A DNA stretch of 64,000 nucleotides, from contig NZ_BDBN01000021.1 in the NCBI RefSeq assembly GCF_001613005.1, forward strand, positions 1-64,000. The letters run 5' to 3'. The translations under genes and the position numbers were made by a program. Under the pieces are notes generated by a model. That model was not told where the DNA came from, ran no database searches, and saw only the letters and a program-made list of their open reading frames with translations. How positions within the stretch are numbered: position 1 is the first letter of the stretch; each line of letters opens with the position of its first letter. This stretch comes from Nocardia nova NBRC 15556 (GTDB lineage: Bacteria; Actinomycetota; Actinomycetes; Mycobacteriales; Mycobacteriaceae). Below, in pieces: positions 34,564-43,276 of this stretch.

Positions 34564-35793
34564 ATGTTCGTGCGAGTTTTCGCCCTGTCGTTCCTGGTTG
34601 CCGCGGCGTCTCTAGTCGTCGCGCTGCTGTACGGCGGGCCGGAGGCCGTGGTGCTGGTCGCGGCCCTCGGCGTTCTCGAGGTATCACTGTCGTTCGACAA
34701 CGCGGTGGTCAATGCCAGTGTCCTGCAGCGGATGAGCGCGTTCTGGCAGCGCATCTTCCTGACCGTGGGCATGGTGATCGCGGTCTTCGGTATGCGCCTG
34801 GTGTTCCCACTGGTGGTGGTCGCGATCGGGGCACATCTGGACCCGATCGAGGCGCTGCGGCTGGCGATGAACCCTCCCGCCGGCGGCGCGCCGTTCTTTC
34901 CGGACGGCCGGCCCAGTTACGAGACGCTGCTCAACGACGCCAATCCGAAGATCGCCGCCTTCGGCGGCATGTTCCTGCTGCTGCTGTTCCTGAACTACAT
35001 CTGCACCCAGCGTGAGGTCACCTGGCTGAGCTGGCTGGAGCGACCGCTGGCGCGGATCGGGCGGTTCTCGATGTTCACGGTGGTGATCGCGCTGATCGCG
35101 CTGGTGCTCACCGCCGGTGTGCTCGCCCCCAACAACAAGGCCGACGTCGTCATGGTCTCCGGCGCTCTGGGCATGGCCACCTACTTCCTCGTCGACGGTC
35201 TCGGCGCGCATTTCGAGAACGAGCAGCCCGGCCAGGGCCCCTCGCGCGCCGCCGTTCTGACCGGGCGCGCCGCCTTCTTCGGCTTCATCTATCTGGAAGT
35301 GCTGGACGCCTCGTTCTCCTTCGACGGTGTGATCGGCGCCTTCGCCATCAGTGCGGATCCGATCGTCATCGCCTTGGGACTGGGTCTGATCGGCGCGATG
35401 TTCGTCCGTTCGATCACCGTCTACCTGGTGCGGCGCGGCACCCTGGCCGAGTACATCTACCTCGAACACGGTGCGCACTGGGCGATCGGCGCGCTCGCGG
35501 CGATCCTGCTGGTCTCCACCGGCCACCATCTGAACGAGGTGGTCACCGGCCTGCTGGGAGTGGGGATCATCGCCGCGGCCTACCTCAGCAGCATCGTCCA
35601 CAACCGGCGCCACCCGGCGCCCGCCGCCACCGAGACCGAGCTGGAGCATCTGTCCCTCGGCGGGGACGAACTGACGCTGCGCGGCGACACCGGCAAGCTG
35701 TCCAGCCTCGACGCCGGGTTCCCCATCGATCGGGTCACGCTGCCCGGCGACGCGCTGCCGCCGCGGGACAAGCTGAATACCGAAGCGTTCTGA
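34564..35793 (+). CDS. TerC/DUF475 integral membrane protein
   Basis: This 409-residue protein starts at the ATG after GAAAGG. It has about eight hydrophobic helices and the two acidic family motifs LEVSLSFDNAVVNA and YLEVLDASFSFDGVIGAFAI. These are the signatures of the TerC/Alx group, which is implicated in manganese export or metal handling during protein secretion. The C-terminus is a soluble, acidic tail (ETELEHLSLGGDELTLRG). Only a structured leader is seen upstream, and no other ter genes are adjacent. The function as a metal transporter is inferred from the family. Confidence 0.85.
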   Translation: MFVRVFALSFLVAAASLVVALLYGGPEAVVLVAALGVLEVSLSFDNAVVNASVLQRMSAFWQRIFLTVGMVIAVFGMRLVFPLVVVAIGAHLDPIEALRLAMNPPAGGAPFFPDGRPSYETLLNDANPKIAAFGGMFLLLLFLNYICTQREVTWLSWLERPLARIGRFSMFTVVIALIALVLTAGVLAPNNKADVVMVSGALGMATYFLVDGLGAHFENEQPGQGPSRAAVLTGRAAFFGFIYLEVLDASFSFDGVIGAFAISADPIVIALGLGLIGAMFVRSITVYLVRRGTLAEYIYLEHGAHWAIGALAAILLVSTGHHLNEVVTGLLGVGIIAAAYLSSIVHNRRHPAPAATETELEHLSLGGDELTLRGDTGKLSSLDAGFPIDRVTLPGDALPPRDKLNTEAF

Positions 35794-35840
35794 CGACTAC
35801 TGCGCGAGTTCGCTGTCGACCCCGGTCGTATTCTCGGAGC

Positions 35841-36476
35841 ATGAGGTCGCGGCCGCTGACACTGATCCAGGACGAACTCGTCGACTACGACAAGGCCATG
35901 GAGCGCATGGCCGAACTGGTGGGACAGCGCCAGCGCGATGAACGACCGGATACGTTGTGGCTGCTGAGCCACCCGCAGGTCTATACGATCGGGCGCCGGA
36001 CGCCGAGTGCGCATCTCCCTGACCCCGACCACGGGATTCCGGTGGTCGAGACCACCCGCGGCGGGCAGCTCACCTATCACGGCCCGGGACAGCTGGTCGG
36101 ATATCTCGTGGTGAAACTCGGGGACGGCGAGGGCGTGGTGGACTACATCCGCGAGGTCGAGCACCGCCTGGTCGCCGCACTCGACCGGCTGGGCATCCGG
36201 GCGCAACGCCGCGACACCCCGCCGGATTCGGAACTGCTCACCGGCGTGTGGACCGTCGAGACCGGCCGCAAGATCGTCTCCATCGGCATGCGGCAGAGCC
36301 GCGGCGTCACCAGTCACGGATTCGCGCTGAACGTCGACGGCGATCTGGAGCCGTGGCAGTGGGCCGTCGCATGCGGACTGCCCGATGTGGATATGACGTC
36401 GGTGCGGCGCGAACAGCCGGGCGCGCGAATGGATCAGGTCCGGCCGATCGTGGCGGAGGCGTTCGAGGCCGTCTGA
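35841..36476 (+). CDS. lipB: Octanoyl-[acyl carrier protein]:protein N-octanoyltransferase
   Basis: This 211-residue LipB transfers an octanoyl group from ACP to lipoyl domains, the first step of lipoate synthesis. Key residues are present: RGGQLTYHGPGQ (73-84), Lys144 in RKIVSIGM, and Cys178 in VACGLPDVDMTS. The length is normal. In many actinobacteria lipA follows; here it does not. The next gene is convergent and overlaps the lipB 3' end by 43 bp. Confidence 0.93.
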   Translation: MRSRPLTLIQDELVDYDKAMERMAELVGQRQRDERPDTLWLLSHPQVYTIGRRTPSAHLPDPDHGIPVVETTRGGQLTYHGPGQLVGYLVVKLGDGEGVVDYIREVEHRLVAALDRLGIRAQRRDTPPDSELLTGVWTVETGRKIVSIGMRQSRGVTSHGFALNVDGDLEPWQWAVACGLPDVDMTSVRREQPGARMDQVRPIVAEAFEAV

Positions 36477-37441
36477 GCCTCCGGCAGCCCGGAGTCCGCC
36501 AGTCGCAGTATCGACGCGGTTACCGCCGCGCTGTAGGCCCGGCTGGCCGGGGCCGGTCGGCGCGCCGGATAGTTCGAGCGGTGGGTCACCACGACGCCGT
36601 TGCCCAGCACCACGGTCGCGTCGGTGACGGTCGCCGCGCAGTTGCCACCGGCCTTGGCGGTCAGGTCGACCACGACCGCACCGTCCCCGAGCGCGTCGAG
36701 TGCGGTCCGGTCGACCAGCAGCGGCGCCCGTTGTCCACGGCGCACCGCGGCGCAGAAGACCAGATCCGGTTTGTCCGCGCGGATCCGCTCCAGGACCCAG
36801 GCGGCGTCGACCTCACCGGACCAGTGAAAAACATTGGGGCCCTGCGCATCCAGGGCCTGCCGCAGTTCGGGCCGGCGCCCCAGCACCACCGGCGGTTCGG
36901 CCCCGCAGGCGGCTGCCGCCGCGACGGCGGACAGTCCCGCCTGGCCGCACCCCAGGATCAGTGAGCGGATCGGCCGGCGCACGGTGCGCGGCACCAGCCG
37001 CCGGCCCGCGAGATAGGCCACGCTGCCGGCGATCCGGCTCATCGCCGAGAGCGCGTCCAATTCACCGGTATCGCGCGAAAAGAGTTCGACCGCAATCGAT
37101 TCCACGCCCAATTCACGCAGTTCGGCGATCTGCGGGGCTCGCCGCAGCGGATCCTGGAAGCCGATCAGTGTGAGGTGCGGCCGCCGCGACATCGTGCGCA
37201 GATCGTGGGTCGTCGGCTTCACCCACGCCAGCACATCGCAGGCCGCGACCACGGTGCCGGGATCTACCGCGACGGTAGCCCCCGCGGACCGGTAGGCCGC
37301 GTCGCCGAAGCCCGCCGCCCGCCCGGCATTCGCCTCCACGACGACCCGCATCCCCGCCGCGGTCAGGCATCGCACACCGTCCGGTGTCAGCGCCACCCGC
37401 CGTTCCCGGGCGGCGGTTTCGCGCAGCACGCCGACGATCAC
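36434..37441 (-). CDS. AlaDH/PNT-domain dehydrogenase-like protein
   Basis: This 335-residue protein resembles alanine dehydrogenase and the alpha subunit of NAD(P) transhydrogenase. The N-terminal part has GVLRETAARERRVALTPDGV; the Rossmann part has LILGCGQAGLSAVAAAAACG. No membrane helices are present and it is shorter than alanine dehydrogenase (about 370 residues), so the function is not clear. Its ATG overlaps the aminotransferase stop by 4 bp. It is the last gene of a coupled XRE-aminotransferase-dehydrogenase operon and would plausibly act on the same amino or keto acid. Confidence 0.78.
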   Translation of the reverse strand: MIVGVLRETAARERRVALTPDGVRCLTAAGMRVVVEANAGRAAGFGDAAYRSAGATVAVDPGTVVAACDVLAWVKPTTHDLRTMSRRPHLTLIGFQDPLRRAPQIAELRELGVESIAVELFSRDTGELDALSAMSRIAGSVAYLAGRRLVPRTVRRPIRSLILGCGQAGLSAVAAAAACGAEPPVVLGRRPELRQALDAQGPNVFHWSGEVDAAWVLERIRADKPDLVFCAAVRRGQRAPLLVDRTALDALGDGAVVVDLTAKAGGNCAATVTDATVVLGNGVVVTHRSNYPARRPAPASRAYSAAVTASILRLADSGLPEAQTASNASATIGRT

Positions 37442-38841
37442 GCCGGTGGCTCCGCGATACCGCGCCGACGCAGGATGTCGCGGTAGGTGGCACCACCGGC
37501 CAGGTCGGCGACGAGCCCGCCGAGCCGGTCGAACAGTTCGTCGATCAACTCCCTGGACTCGGTGCCGGGGCCGCGCCGGGGCGCGAGGACGTTGAGCCGC
37601 ACACCCCGCCGCGGTGATCCGGTGCGGCCCAGCGCGACGCTGTCGATTCCCGCGCCGGCCAGCAGCAGATCCTCCAATGCGGCGCTGTCGCCCACCCCGG
37701 CCGCGTCCAGGAGGGCGGAATCGGCGACCACGGACAGGAACATGCTGGCCCCGGAACCCAGCGGCCGCAGTGTGTTCGATCCGAATTCGGCATTGATCGC
37801 CGCGATCCGCTCCAAGGCGGTGTCGAACTGTTCGCGCACCAGCTTGCGGTTGTGCTCGAAATACGCGTCGGGCGTATGGTCCAGCACCGCGCGCACCAGA
37901 TGCGTACTCTCACGCTGAAAAGCGATCGTGAGTCGCGCCCGGATACGCTCCAGCCACCGCGAGTCCCCGGAGCAGGCCGCGCCGAGCTTGCACGGGCCGA
38001 AGGCGTTGTAGCCCTTGGAATTACCGGTGACGGTCACCATCCGGTCGTACAGCCGGACCGGGCCCTGCGCGGTCGGCACCTCCAGCGCGGCGAGCGGAAT
38101 GTGCCCGCCGACGATCCGGTCGAAGGCCATATCGCAGACCACCGGAACATCGGCGGCGACCAGAACCGCCGCCAGTTCGCGCAATTCGTCCGAGGAGTAC
38201 CGCGTGACGACGGGATTGCCCGGCAGCGTGAGCAGCACGGCACAGACGGCGTCACCGTGCCGTTCCAGTTCGCGGGCCAGTGCCATCGGATCGATCCGGA
38301 ACGAGTCGTCCGGCGTCGCCTCCGGAACTACCACTCGCACATCGAATTTCGCGATGTGGGTGGCGAAGTTCTTGTAGAAGCCCTCGGGACAGACGATCAC
38401 GCCGCCGGGCCGCACGACCGTGGCGATCACCTCCTCGAGCATCAGCATGCTCGAATACGGGCAGACGACAACCTCTTCGGGACGGACCCGGACACCGGTC
38501 ACTCCGTCGGCGGGGCGGTGCAGCCGGTCGAACAGGTGGGCGGCGGCCGACTCCCGCAACTCCAGCGGTTGCCGCTTGTCGTAGTCCGGCAGGCCGCGGC
38601 GCCGGATCCGATGGGGCGCCAGATCGTTCCACGCCCGCCGCAGGGCGCGCGCCGCCGCCGGATCGATCTCGAATCCGGTCTCGCCGTGATAAGCGTCCAG
38701 CACACCGTGGTACCGGCGACCGGATCGGCCGAGAAACGGCACGCTCTCCGGCAGCTGCCGGCGCAGTTCCTTCTTGCGCTCCTCCGAACGCAGAATCAGC
38801 GCGGCGGCGGCGCGCTCGGCATGTCCGGGGCCGGTCGTCAC
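37438..38841 (-). CDS. PLP-dependent class I/II aminotransferase
   Basis: I choose GTG at 38841 (467 residues) because it overlaps the upstream stop by 4 bp (GTGA). A start at 38892 would overlap by 55 bp. The fold-type I features are visible: VVCPYSSMLMLEEVIATVVR, the LPGNP turn (LLTLPGNPVVTRY), VVCDMAFDRI, and the PLP-lysine motif TGNSKGYNAFGPCKLG. It transfers an amino group between an amino acid and a keto acid. The substrate is unknown. The tight coupling with an alanine-dehydrogenase-like protein and a regulator suggests a small dedicated pathway. Confidence 0.85.
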   Translation of the reverse strand: MTTGPGHAERAAAALILRSEERKKELRRQLPESVPFLGRSGRRYHGVLDAYHGETGFEIDPAAARALRRAWNDLAPHRIRRRGLPDYDKRQPLELRESAAAHLFDRLHRPADGVTGVRVRPEEVVVCPYSSMLMLEEVIATVVRPGGVIVCPEGFYKNFATHIAKFDVRVVVPEATPDDSFRIDPMALARELERHGDAVCAVLLTLPGNPVVTRYSSDELRELAAVLVAADVPVVCDMAFDRIVGGHIPLAALEVPTAQGPVRLYDRMVTVTGNSKGYNAFGPCKLGAACSGDSRWLERIRARLTIAFQRESTHLVRAVLDHTPDAYFEHNRKLVREQFDTALERIAAINAEFGSNTLRPLGSGASMFLSVVADSALLDAAGVGDSAALEDLLLAGAGIDSVALGRTGSPRRGVRLNVLAPRRGPGTESRELIDELFDRLGGLVADLAGGATYRDILRRRGIAEPPA

Positions 38842-39887
38842 AGCCGCCCTGTTTCCAGCGGCGCCTGGCCCGGCGTCGGGATTTCGTCCCACGCTCGAAC
38901 GAGCGTCTCGCGGAACAGCTCCCGTCCCTCGCCGTCACCCAGACGCTCGAATCGGGCCAGTCGGGGATCGGCCAGCAGATCGTTGACCACGATCGCCGAA
39001 CCGATGCGCCGCAGGTCGTAGAGCTTCTCGAAGCGCCGGACCGCGAATGCCACATCATGTTTGAGCACCGAGAAACGCGTCGCGACCCGGGTCTGCCGCG
39101 AATAGTCGTATTCCCCTACGCAGACGTATCGGTCGTCGACGACGAGCATGCTCTGCGCGTTGCGCGCGTGCTCACGCTTGACCAGCACACTCTCGACACC
39201 GGAGCGCGCCTGCCACCACAACTTGTCGTCGTAGGGCCACACATCCTCGATGCGATCCAGAACGTACATGCGCCGCACCGTGACTCGCGGCTCGTGCACC
39301 GAATCGGCGAGGCGCACGATCGCGGCGTGGTAGTCGTCGCCGACGTCACCACCGATGGTGCCCAGGTCGGCGGTGTGTATCGCGCGAACGGACTGCTCGG
39401 CCTGCTCCAGAATGGTCAGCCAGTCGTTGACCGTATTCCACTCCCACACCGTCGCACTGCGCGAAGGTATCTGCGCCAGGAGCTCTTCCGCGCGTTCGAG
39501 CTGGCGGGCGGCGATGAGGCGCAGCGGCTCCACCTCCTCGCGCGCACCCCGGGCGTCGAGCACGGTCTGGGCGATCGTCAGCACCCGATCCACCACCGCG
39601 GGGTCCTTGCCGAGGAGCACGTTGAAACGCATCCGCAGGTCGTAATGCCCGCCGGGTTCGGACGAGCCGGCGACGCCGTCCATCGGAAGTTCCTGCCCCA
39701 GCGCAGAACTCAGACGTTCCCGCAGCGGCAGCGGCGGCACCCGGGTGCCGTTCTCGATCTGCTGCACGAGGCTGCGTGAACAGTCCGCCTGTTTGGCCAG
39801 CGCGGCCTGGGTGAGACCGGACTCGATACGGAGTCGGCGCACCAGTTCGCCGATCCGTTCGCCACCGTCTGGGTCAGATTGTGTCAC
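38838..39887 (-). CDS. XRE-family regulator with large C-terminal domain
   Basis: This 349-residue protein starts at GTG (39887). Residues about 12-70 form an XRE helix-turn-helix (IGELVRRLRIESGLTQAALA, DCSRSLVQQIENGTRVPPLP). The rest is helical followed by a domain with MYVLDRIEDVWPYDDKLWWQ and MLVVDDRYVCVGEYDYSRQT. This resembles an effector-binding domain related to phospholipase-D-like regulator domains, but I do not recognise a named family. It heads the coupled aminotransferase operon and is divergent from a small unknown gene. The intergenic palindrome at 40149-40164 is its most likely binding site. Confidence 0.8.
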   Translation of the reverse strand: MTQSDPDGGERIGELVRRLRIESGLTQAALAKQADCSRSLVQQIENGTRVPPLPLRERLSSALGQELPMDGVAGSSEPGGHYDLRMRFNVLLGKDPAVVDRVLTIAQTVLDARGAREEVEPLRLIAARQLERAEELLAQIPSRSATVWEWNTVNDWLTILEQAEQSVRAIHTADLGTIGGDVGDDYHAAIVRLADSVHEPRVTVRRMYVLDRIEDVWPYDDKLWWQARSGVESVLVKREHARNAQSMLVVDDRYVCVGEYDYSRQTRVATRFSVLKHDVAFAVRRFEKLYDLRRIGSAIVVNDLLADPRLARFERLGDGEGRELFRETLVRAWDEIPTPGQAPLETGRL

Positions 39888-40274
39888 GATGCGGAATTCT
39901 AATCACATGTGGCCCATTGCATCATCAGCTAAACATCAATTTTTCATTACTCCGATGAACGCACCTCGAACACCGCTCGTCGATAACTCGAATGCGCTGG
40001 GCCCGCTGCGGATTCTGCCACAAGGCGCCCGAACTCCTTCCGCGAAGCCAACTTTCACCCCTTCGTACCCACCACTGGTAATCAATGCGGATATTCTCTG
40101 GGCATATCTGATTCAAGATGGGCATTGAGGTCTCGAAGATATCTCAGATAAGCACAGATGCTTAGTTGACAGCCCCGGAAAGCCGTCCTTAGCATTTAGC
40201 TATAGCCACCGGCTCTCCGTTTATCGGAGCGGCAATGACCGCCGCAGCGGCCGGCTTGGTGGAAGGGGAATGCC
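39888..40274. promoter_or_regulatory. AT-rich divergent control region
   Basis: This 387-bp region between the XRE gene and a small gene is much richer in A and T than its surroundings, especially 39901-39960 and 40076-40200. It contains TTGACA (40166-40171) and TAGCAT (40190-40195) spaced by 18 bp, a good sigma-70-like promoter reading rightwards. Just before it, TAAGCA-CAGA-TGCTTA (40149-40164) is a perfect inverted repeat. No gene is visible in this stretch. Confidence 0.6.
40149..40195 (+). promoter_or_regulatory. Promoter with adjacent palindromic operator
   Basis: The inverted repeat TAAGCA-N4-TGCTTA (40149-40164) is followed at once by TTGACA (40166-40171) and, after 18 bp, TAGCAT (40190-40195). 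The next start codon (40275) lies 79 bp downstream. Confidence 0.6.
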
Positions 40275-40751
40275 ATGACGCTTCATATCACCGACTGGTT
40301 GATGACCAGCGATGTCACCCCGGAATCTGCCCAGCGTCTGCCCTCACTTCCCGGGCAGTGGCTGCTGAGCTGGCTGCCCGGCGAGCTTCTGACCCAGGAG
40401 CAGGCGCTGAGCGGCATGATCGTCGACGAGATCCTGTCCGATCCGGCTTTCGTGGACGACCTCGGGGCCGTCGAGATGGCCACCCTGCACGCCGCCGAAC
40501 TCGGCATCACCCTGGACGAGGCGGTGATCCGGCTGTGTGCCCGGGTCCTCGAGCGCACCGCCCTGCGATCCGGCGAAATCGGACCGGACGATATCGAGCC
40601 CGGGGATATCGGGCCGGGCGACAGGGGGGCGAGCACCACCGAATACGGCCCGGTCCGAGGCCACCCACACCTACCGCACGCCCACCGCACCCCGGTCTCG
40701 CCGCACCGGCCGCGGCATACCGATCACGATCTGTCGGCGGCGCCGTCGTAG
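40275..40751 (+). CDS. Hypothetical protein, 158 residues
   Basis: The ATG at 40275 follows GAAGGGGA at a good distance and a well-placed promoter. The first ~90 residues look folded and helical (MTLHITDWLMTSDVTPESAQ, QWLLSWLPGELLTQEQALSG). The rest is a low-complexity Gly/Pro/Asp then His/Pro-rich tail (EIGPDDIEPGDIGPGD). There is no signal peptide. I do not recognise it. Its 3' end overlaps the convergent MFS gene by 28 bp. The shared control region suggests regulation by the XRE protein. Confidence 0.6.
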   Translation: MTLHITDWLMTSDVTPESAQRLPSLPGQWLLSWLPGELLTQEQALSGMIVDEILSDPAFVDDLGAVEMATLHAAELGITLDEAVIRLCARVLERTALRSGEIGPDDIEPGDIGPGDRGASTTEYGPVRGHPHLPHAHRTPVSPHRPRHTDHDLSAAPS

Positions 40752-43276
40752 CAGAGCCGCAGGTCGTGGGCGCTCCGCTCGCCGTCGACCGCGACGCGCG
40801 CACTGGCGGGCGGATAGCCGCGACCCACCACCGTGTAGTCCCCGGCGGGAAGATCGTCGATCCGGTAGCGACCGTCGCCGTCCGTCAACGCGGCGGCCAC
40901 CACCGTGCCGCCCGAGTCCAGCACCGCGACGTGGGCATGGGCGACCGGGCCGCGCTCGGAGCGCACCCGGCCCGACAGCACCGCCGTCGGCGCGAGTTCG
41001 ATGTCATAACGCAGCATGCCGGTCGCGGGCACGGTCAACGTCGTGGCATCGGGCCTGCGATGTCCGGCGACCGCGACCAGGGTGTAGGTGCCGGCGACGA
41101 TGCCGTGACAGGCGTAGGCGCCGTCGGGTCCGGTCACCGCCGCACCGACGACCTCGCCCCGCCGATCGGTCAGCGTGACGGTCACGTCCGCGAGGGGCCG
41201 GCCCGGCCCCTCGGTGACGATGCCGGACAGCTCGCCGGCGCCCAGCAGCGTGAGGTCGGCCGTCTGCGGCTCGGCACCGATCGCGACGTTCACCGCGGCG
41301 GGCTGATGCCCCTCGGCGGAAACGATCAGCACGTAGTTCCCCTGGTCCGGCGCGCTCAGGCGGTAGGCGCCCGCGCCGTCGGTCGTGGCTCGGGAAACCT
41401 GATGTCCCCGTTGGTCGATCAGGGTCAGCGCCGCGCCGGATACCGGTTGCCCGTCTTCGCGGTGAATGCGTCCGGACAGGGGCGCGTCGCCGGCGCTCTC
41501 CGGGAACGCGGCGTGCGCCCCCGTTCCGGCGGGTGCCGGTTCCGGCCGGGCGGCTCCCTCGTCGTCCTCCCACAACGGCTCTCGCTCCCAGGCTTCCGGC
41601 TCCGACCCGGCCGTCTCGGCGTCGTCGTCGGGCGCCGTGTCGAGGTCGAGCACGGCCGGCTCGTCCGGTGCCGACTCCGCGCGCTGCGGCTGCGCCGGTG
41701 GCGTCGGACTGTCCTGCAGCGGAATCTCTTTCATGAACAGCAACACCACACAGGCCAGCAACGCCACCCCGGCAGCGGCGTAGAAGACGCCGTGCAGGGA
41801 TTCGGTGAAGCCGATGAGAATCGGATCGCGCACCTGCGCCGGCAGCGCCGCGATGCCGCTGGTGTTGGCCTGCAACTGGTCGAGTTTCCCGGCGTCGAAT
41901 CCGGGTGGCAGCACACCACCGAAGGCATCGATGATCTTGTGCGGCAACAGATTGAACAGAATCGTCAGGAAGACCGCGACACCCAGCGTGCCCCCCATCT
42001 GCCGGAAGAATGTCGCCGACGCCGTGGACACACCCATATCCGACCGCGGACCGGCATTCTGCGCCGCGATGATCAACGTCTGCATACAGCCACCGAGTCC
42101 GAAGCCGATGACCGCGCTGTACACCAGCGGTTGCCAGAGCGGGCTGTCGTAATGCACCTGCGCGTACAGCGCCGCCCCGCACGCGATGACGAAAGTACCC
42201 AGCACGGGCAGGATCTTGTACCGGCCGGTGAGCTTGGTGATCTGCCCGGCGATCAGCGAGCCGATCATGATGCCCAGCACCAGCGGCAGCATCAGCAATC
42301 CCGCCTTGGTGGGCGAATAACCACGCACCACTTGCAGATACAGCGGCACCATACTGATCGCGCCGAACATCGCGATACCGACGATGAAACCGCCCAGAAT
42401 GGTGATGGAGAACGTCGAATTCCGGAACAGCCGCAACGGAATCAGCGCGGCGTCCTTCATCAGGAATTCCACGAGGAGGAACAACACCAGGCCGGCGGCG
42501 CCGATCCCGTAGCAGAGCAGCGCCCGCGGCGATTCCCAGCCCCAGCCGCGGCCCTGTTCGGCGACGATCAGCAACGGCACCACACAGATCGCCAGCGCGA
42601 TCGCGCCGAACCAGTCCACGCGATGCCGCTGCCGCTCGTGCGGCACGTTGAGCACCTTCGCGACCACGGCCAGCGCGAGCACGCCGATCGGCACATTCAC
42701 CAGGAACACCCAGCGCCAGCCGTCGATCCCCCACAACGTGTCGTAATCGGAGAAGAAGCCGCCGAGCACCGGGCCGGCGACCGTCGCGGTGCCGAACACC
42801 ATCATGAAGTAGCCCTGATACCGCACGCGTTCGCGAGCGGGCACGATATCGCCGATGATGGTGAACGCCAAGGACATCAGGCCACCGGCGCCCAAACCCT
42901 GGAACGCCCGGAACGCCGCCAACTCGTACATCGACGTCGCGAACGTACACGCCGCCGACCCCACCACGAAAATACCGATCGCCAGCAAATAAAACGGCTT
43001 ACGACCATAAATATCGGCCAACTTGCCGTACAACGGCGTCGAAATCGTCGCCGTGATCAAATACGCCGTCGTCGCCCACGCCTGCTGATCGAAACCATGC
43101 AAACTATTCGCGATCCGGACAATCGCCACACTCACAATATTCTGATCCAGCGCCGCCAAGAACATCCCCAGCAACAAACCGGACAAAATAGTCAGAACCT
43201 GCCGATGCGAGAGTGTGCCCGGCGCGGCGCCCGGGGCCGGCTGCGCCGCCGGCTCCCGGGTGGTCGAAGTGGTCAT
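40724..43276 (-). CDS. DHA2-type MFS drug/H+ antiporter fused to CRD repeats (copy 2)
   Basis: I use the ATG at 43276 (850 residues), which overlaps the MarR stop by 4 bp; a frame to 43474 is rejected. It is a paralogue of the protein at 30252-32954: same transporter part, same motifs (GKLADIYGRKPFY, GPVLGGFFSDYDTLWGIDGW), an acidic linker, and about three CRD repeats from about residue 600 (SGAALTLIDQRGHQVSR, DVTVTLTDRRGEVVGAAVTG). There is no hydrophilic tail like that of copy 1. It has a 313-bp perfectly identical segment with copy 1. No YceI gene follows. Efflux is inferred from the family. Confidence 0.9.
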   Translation of the reverse strand: MTTSTTREPAAQPAPGAAPGTLSHRQVLTILSGLLLGMFLAALDQNIVSVAIVRIANSLHGFDQQAWATTAYLITATISTPLYGKLADIYGRKPFYLLAIGIFVVGSAACTFATSMYELAAFRAFQGLGAGGLMSLAFTIIGDIVPARERVRYQGYFMMVFGTATVAGPVLGGFFSDYDTLWGIDGWRWVFLVNVPIGVLALAVVAKVLNVPHERQRHRVDWFGAIALAICVVPLLIVAEQGRGWGWESPRALLCYGIGAAGLVLFLLVEFLMKDAALIPLRLFRNSTFSITILGGFIVGIAMFGAISMVPLYLQVVRGYSPTKAGLLMLPLVLGIMIGSLIAGQITKLTGRYKILPVLGTFVIACGAALYAQVHYDSPLWQPLVYSAVIGFGLGGCMQTLIIAAQNAGPRSDMGVSTASATFFRQMGGTLGVAVFLTILFNLLPHKIIDAFGGVLPPGFDAGKLDQLQANTSGIAALPAQVRDPILIGFTESLHGVFYAAAGVALLACVVLLFMKEIPLQDSPTPPAQPQRAESAPDEPAVLDLDTAPDDDAETAGSEPEAWEREPLWEDDEGAARPEPAPAGTGAHAAFPESAGDAPLSGRIHREDGQPVSGAALTLIDQRGHQVSRATTDGAGAYRLSAPDQGNYVLIVSAEGHQPAAVNVAIGAEPQTADLTLLGAGELSGIVTEGPGRPLADVTVTLTDRRGEVVGAAVTGPDGAYACHGIVAGTYTLVAVAGHRRPDATTLTVPATGMLRYDIELAPTAVLSGRVRSERGPVAHAHVAVLDSGGTVVAAALTDGDGRYRIDDLPAGDYTVVGRGYPPASARVAVDGERSAHDLRLCYDGAADRS
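42882..43194. repeat. 313-bp block identical to 32542-32854
   Basis: This is the second member of the identical pair, inside the copy 2 MFS gene (about residues 28-132). The offset to copy 1 is exactly 10340 bp, and the same offset holds for a further near-identical stretch at 41932-42090 versus 31592-31750. Flanking MFS sequence is clearly diverged, so the identity is local. Confidence 0.9.

Noticed and set aside
30252..43276. Composite transposon formed by the two MFS copies
   Set aside because: The repeats are in direct orientation, no transposase or terminal inverted repeats are present, and the identity is confined to parts of the coding region.
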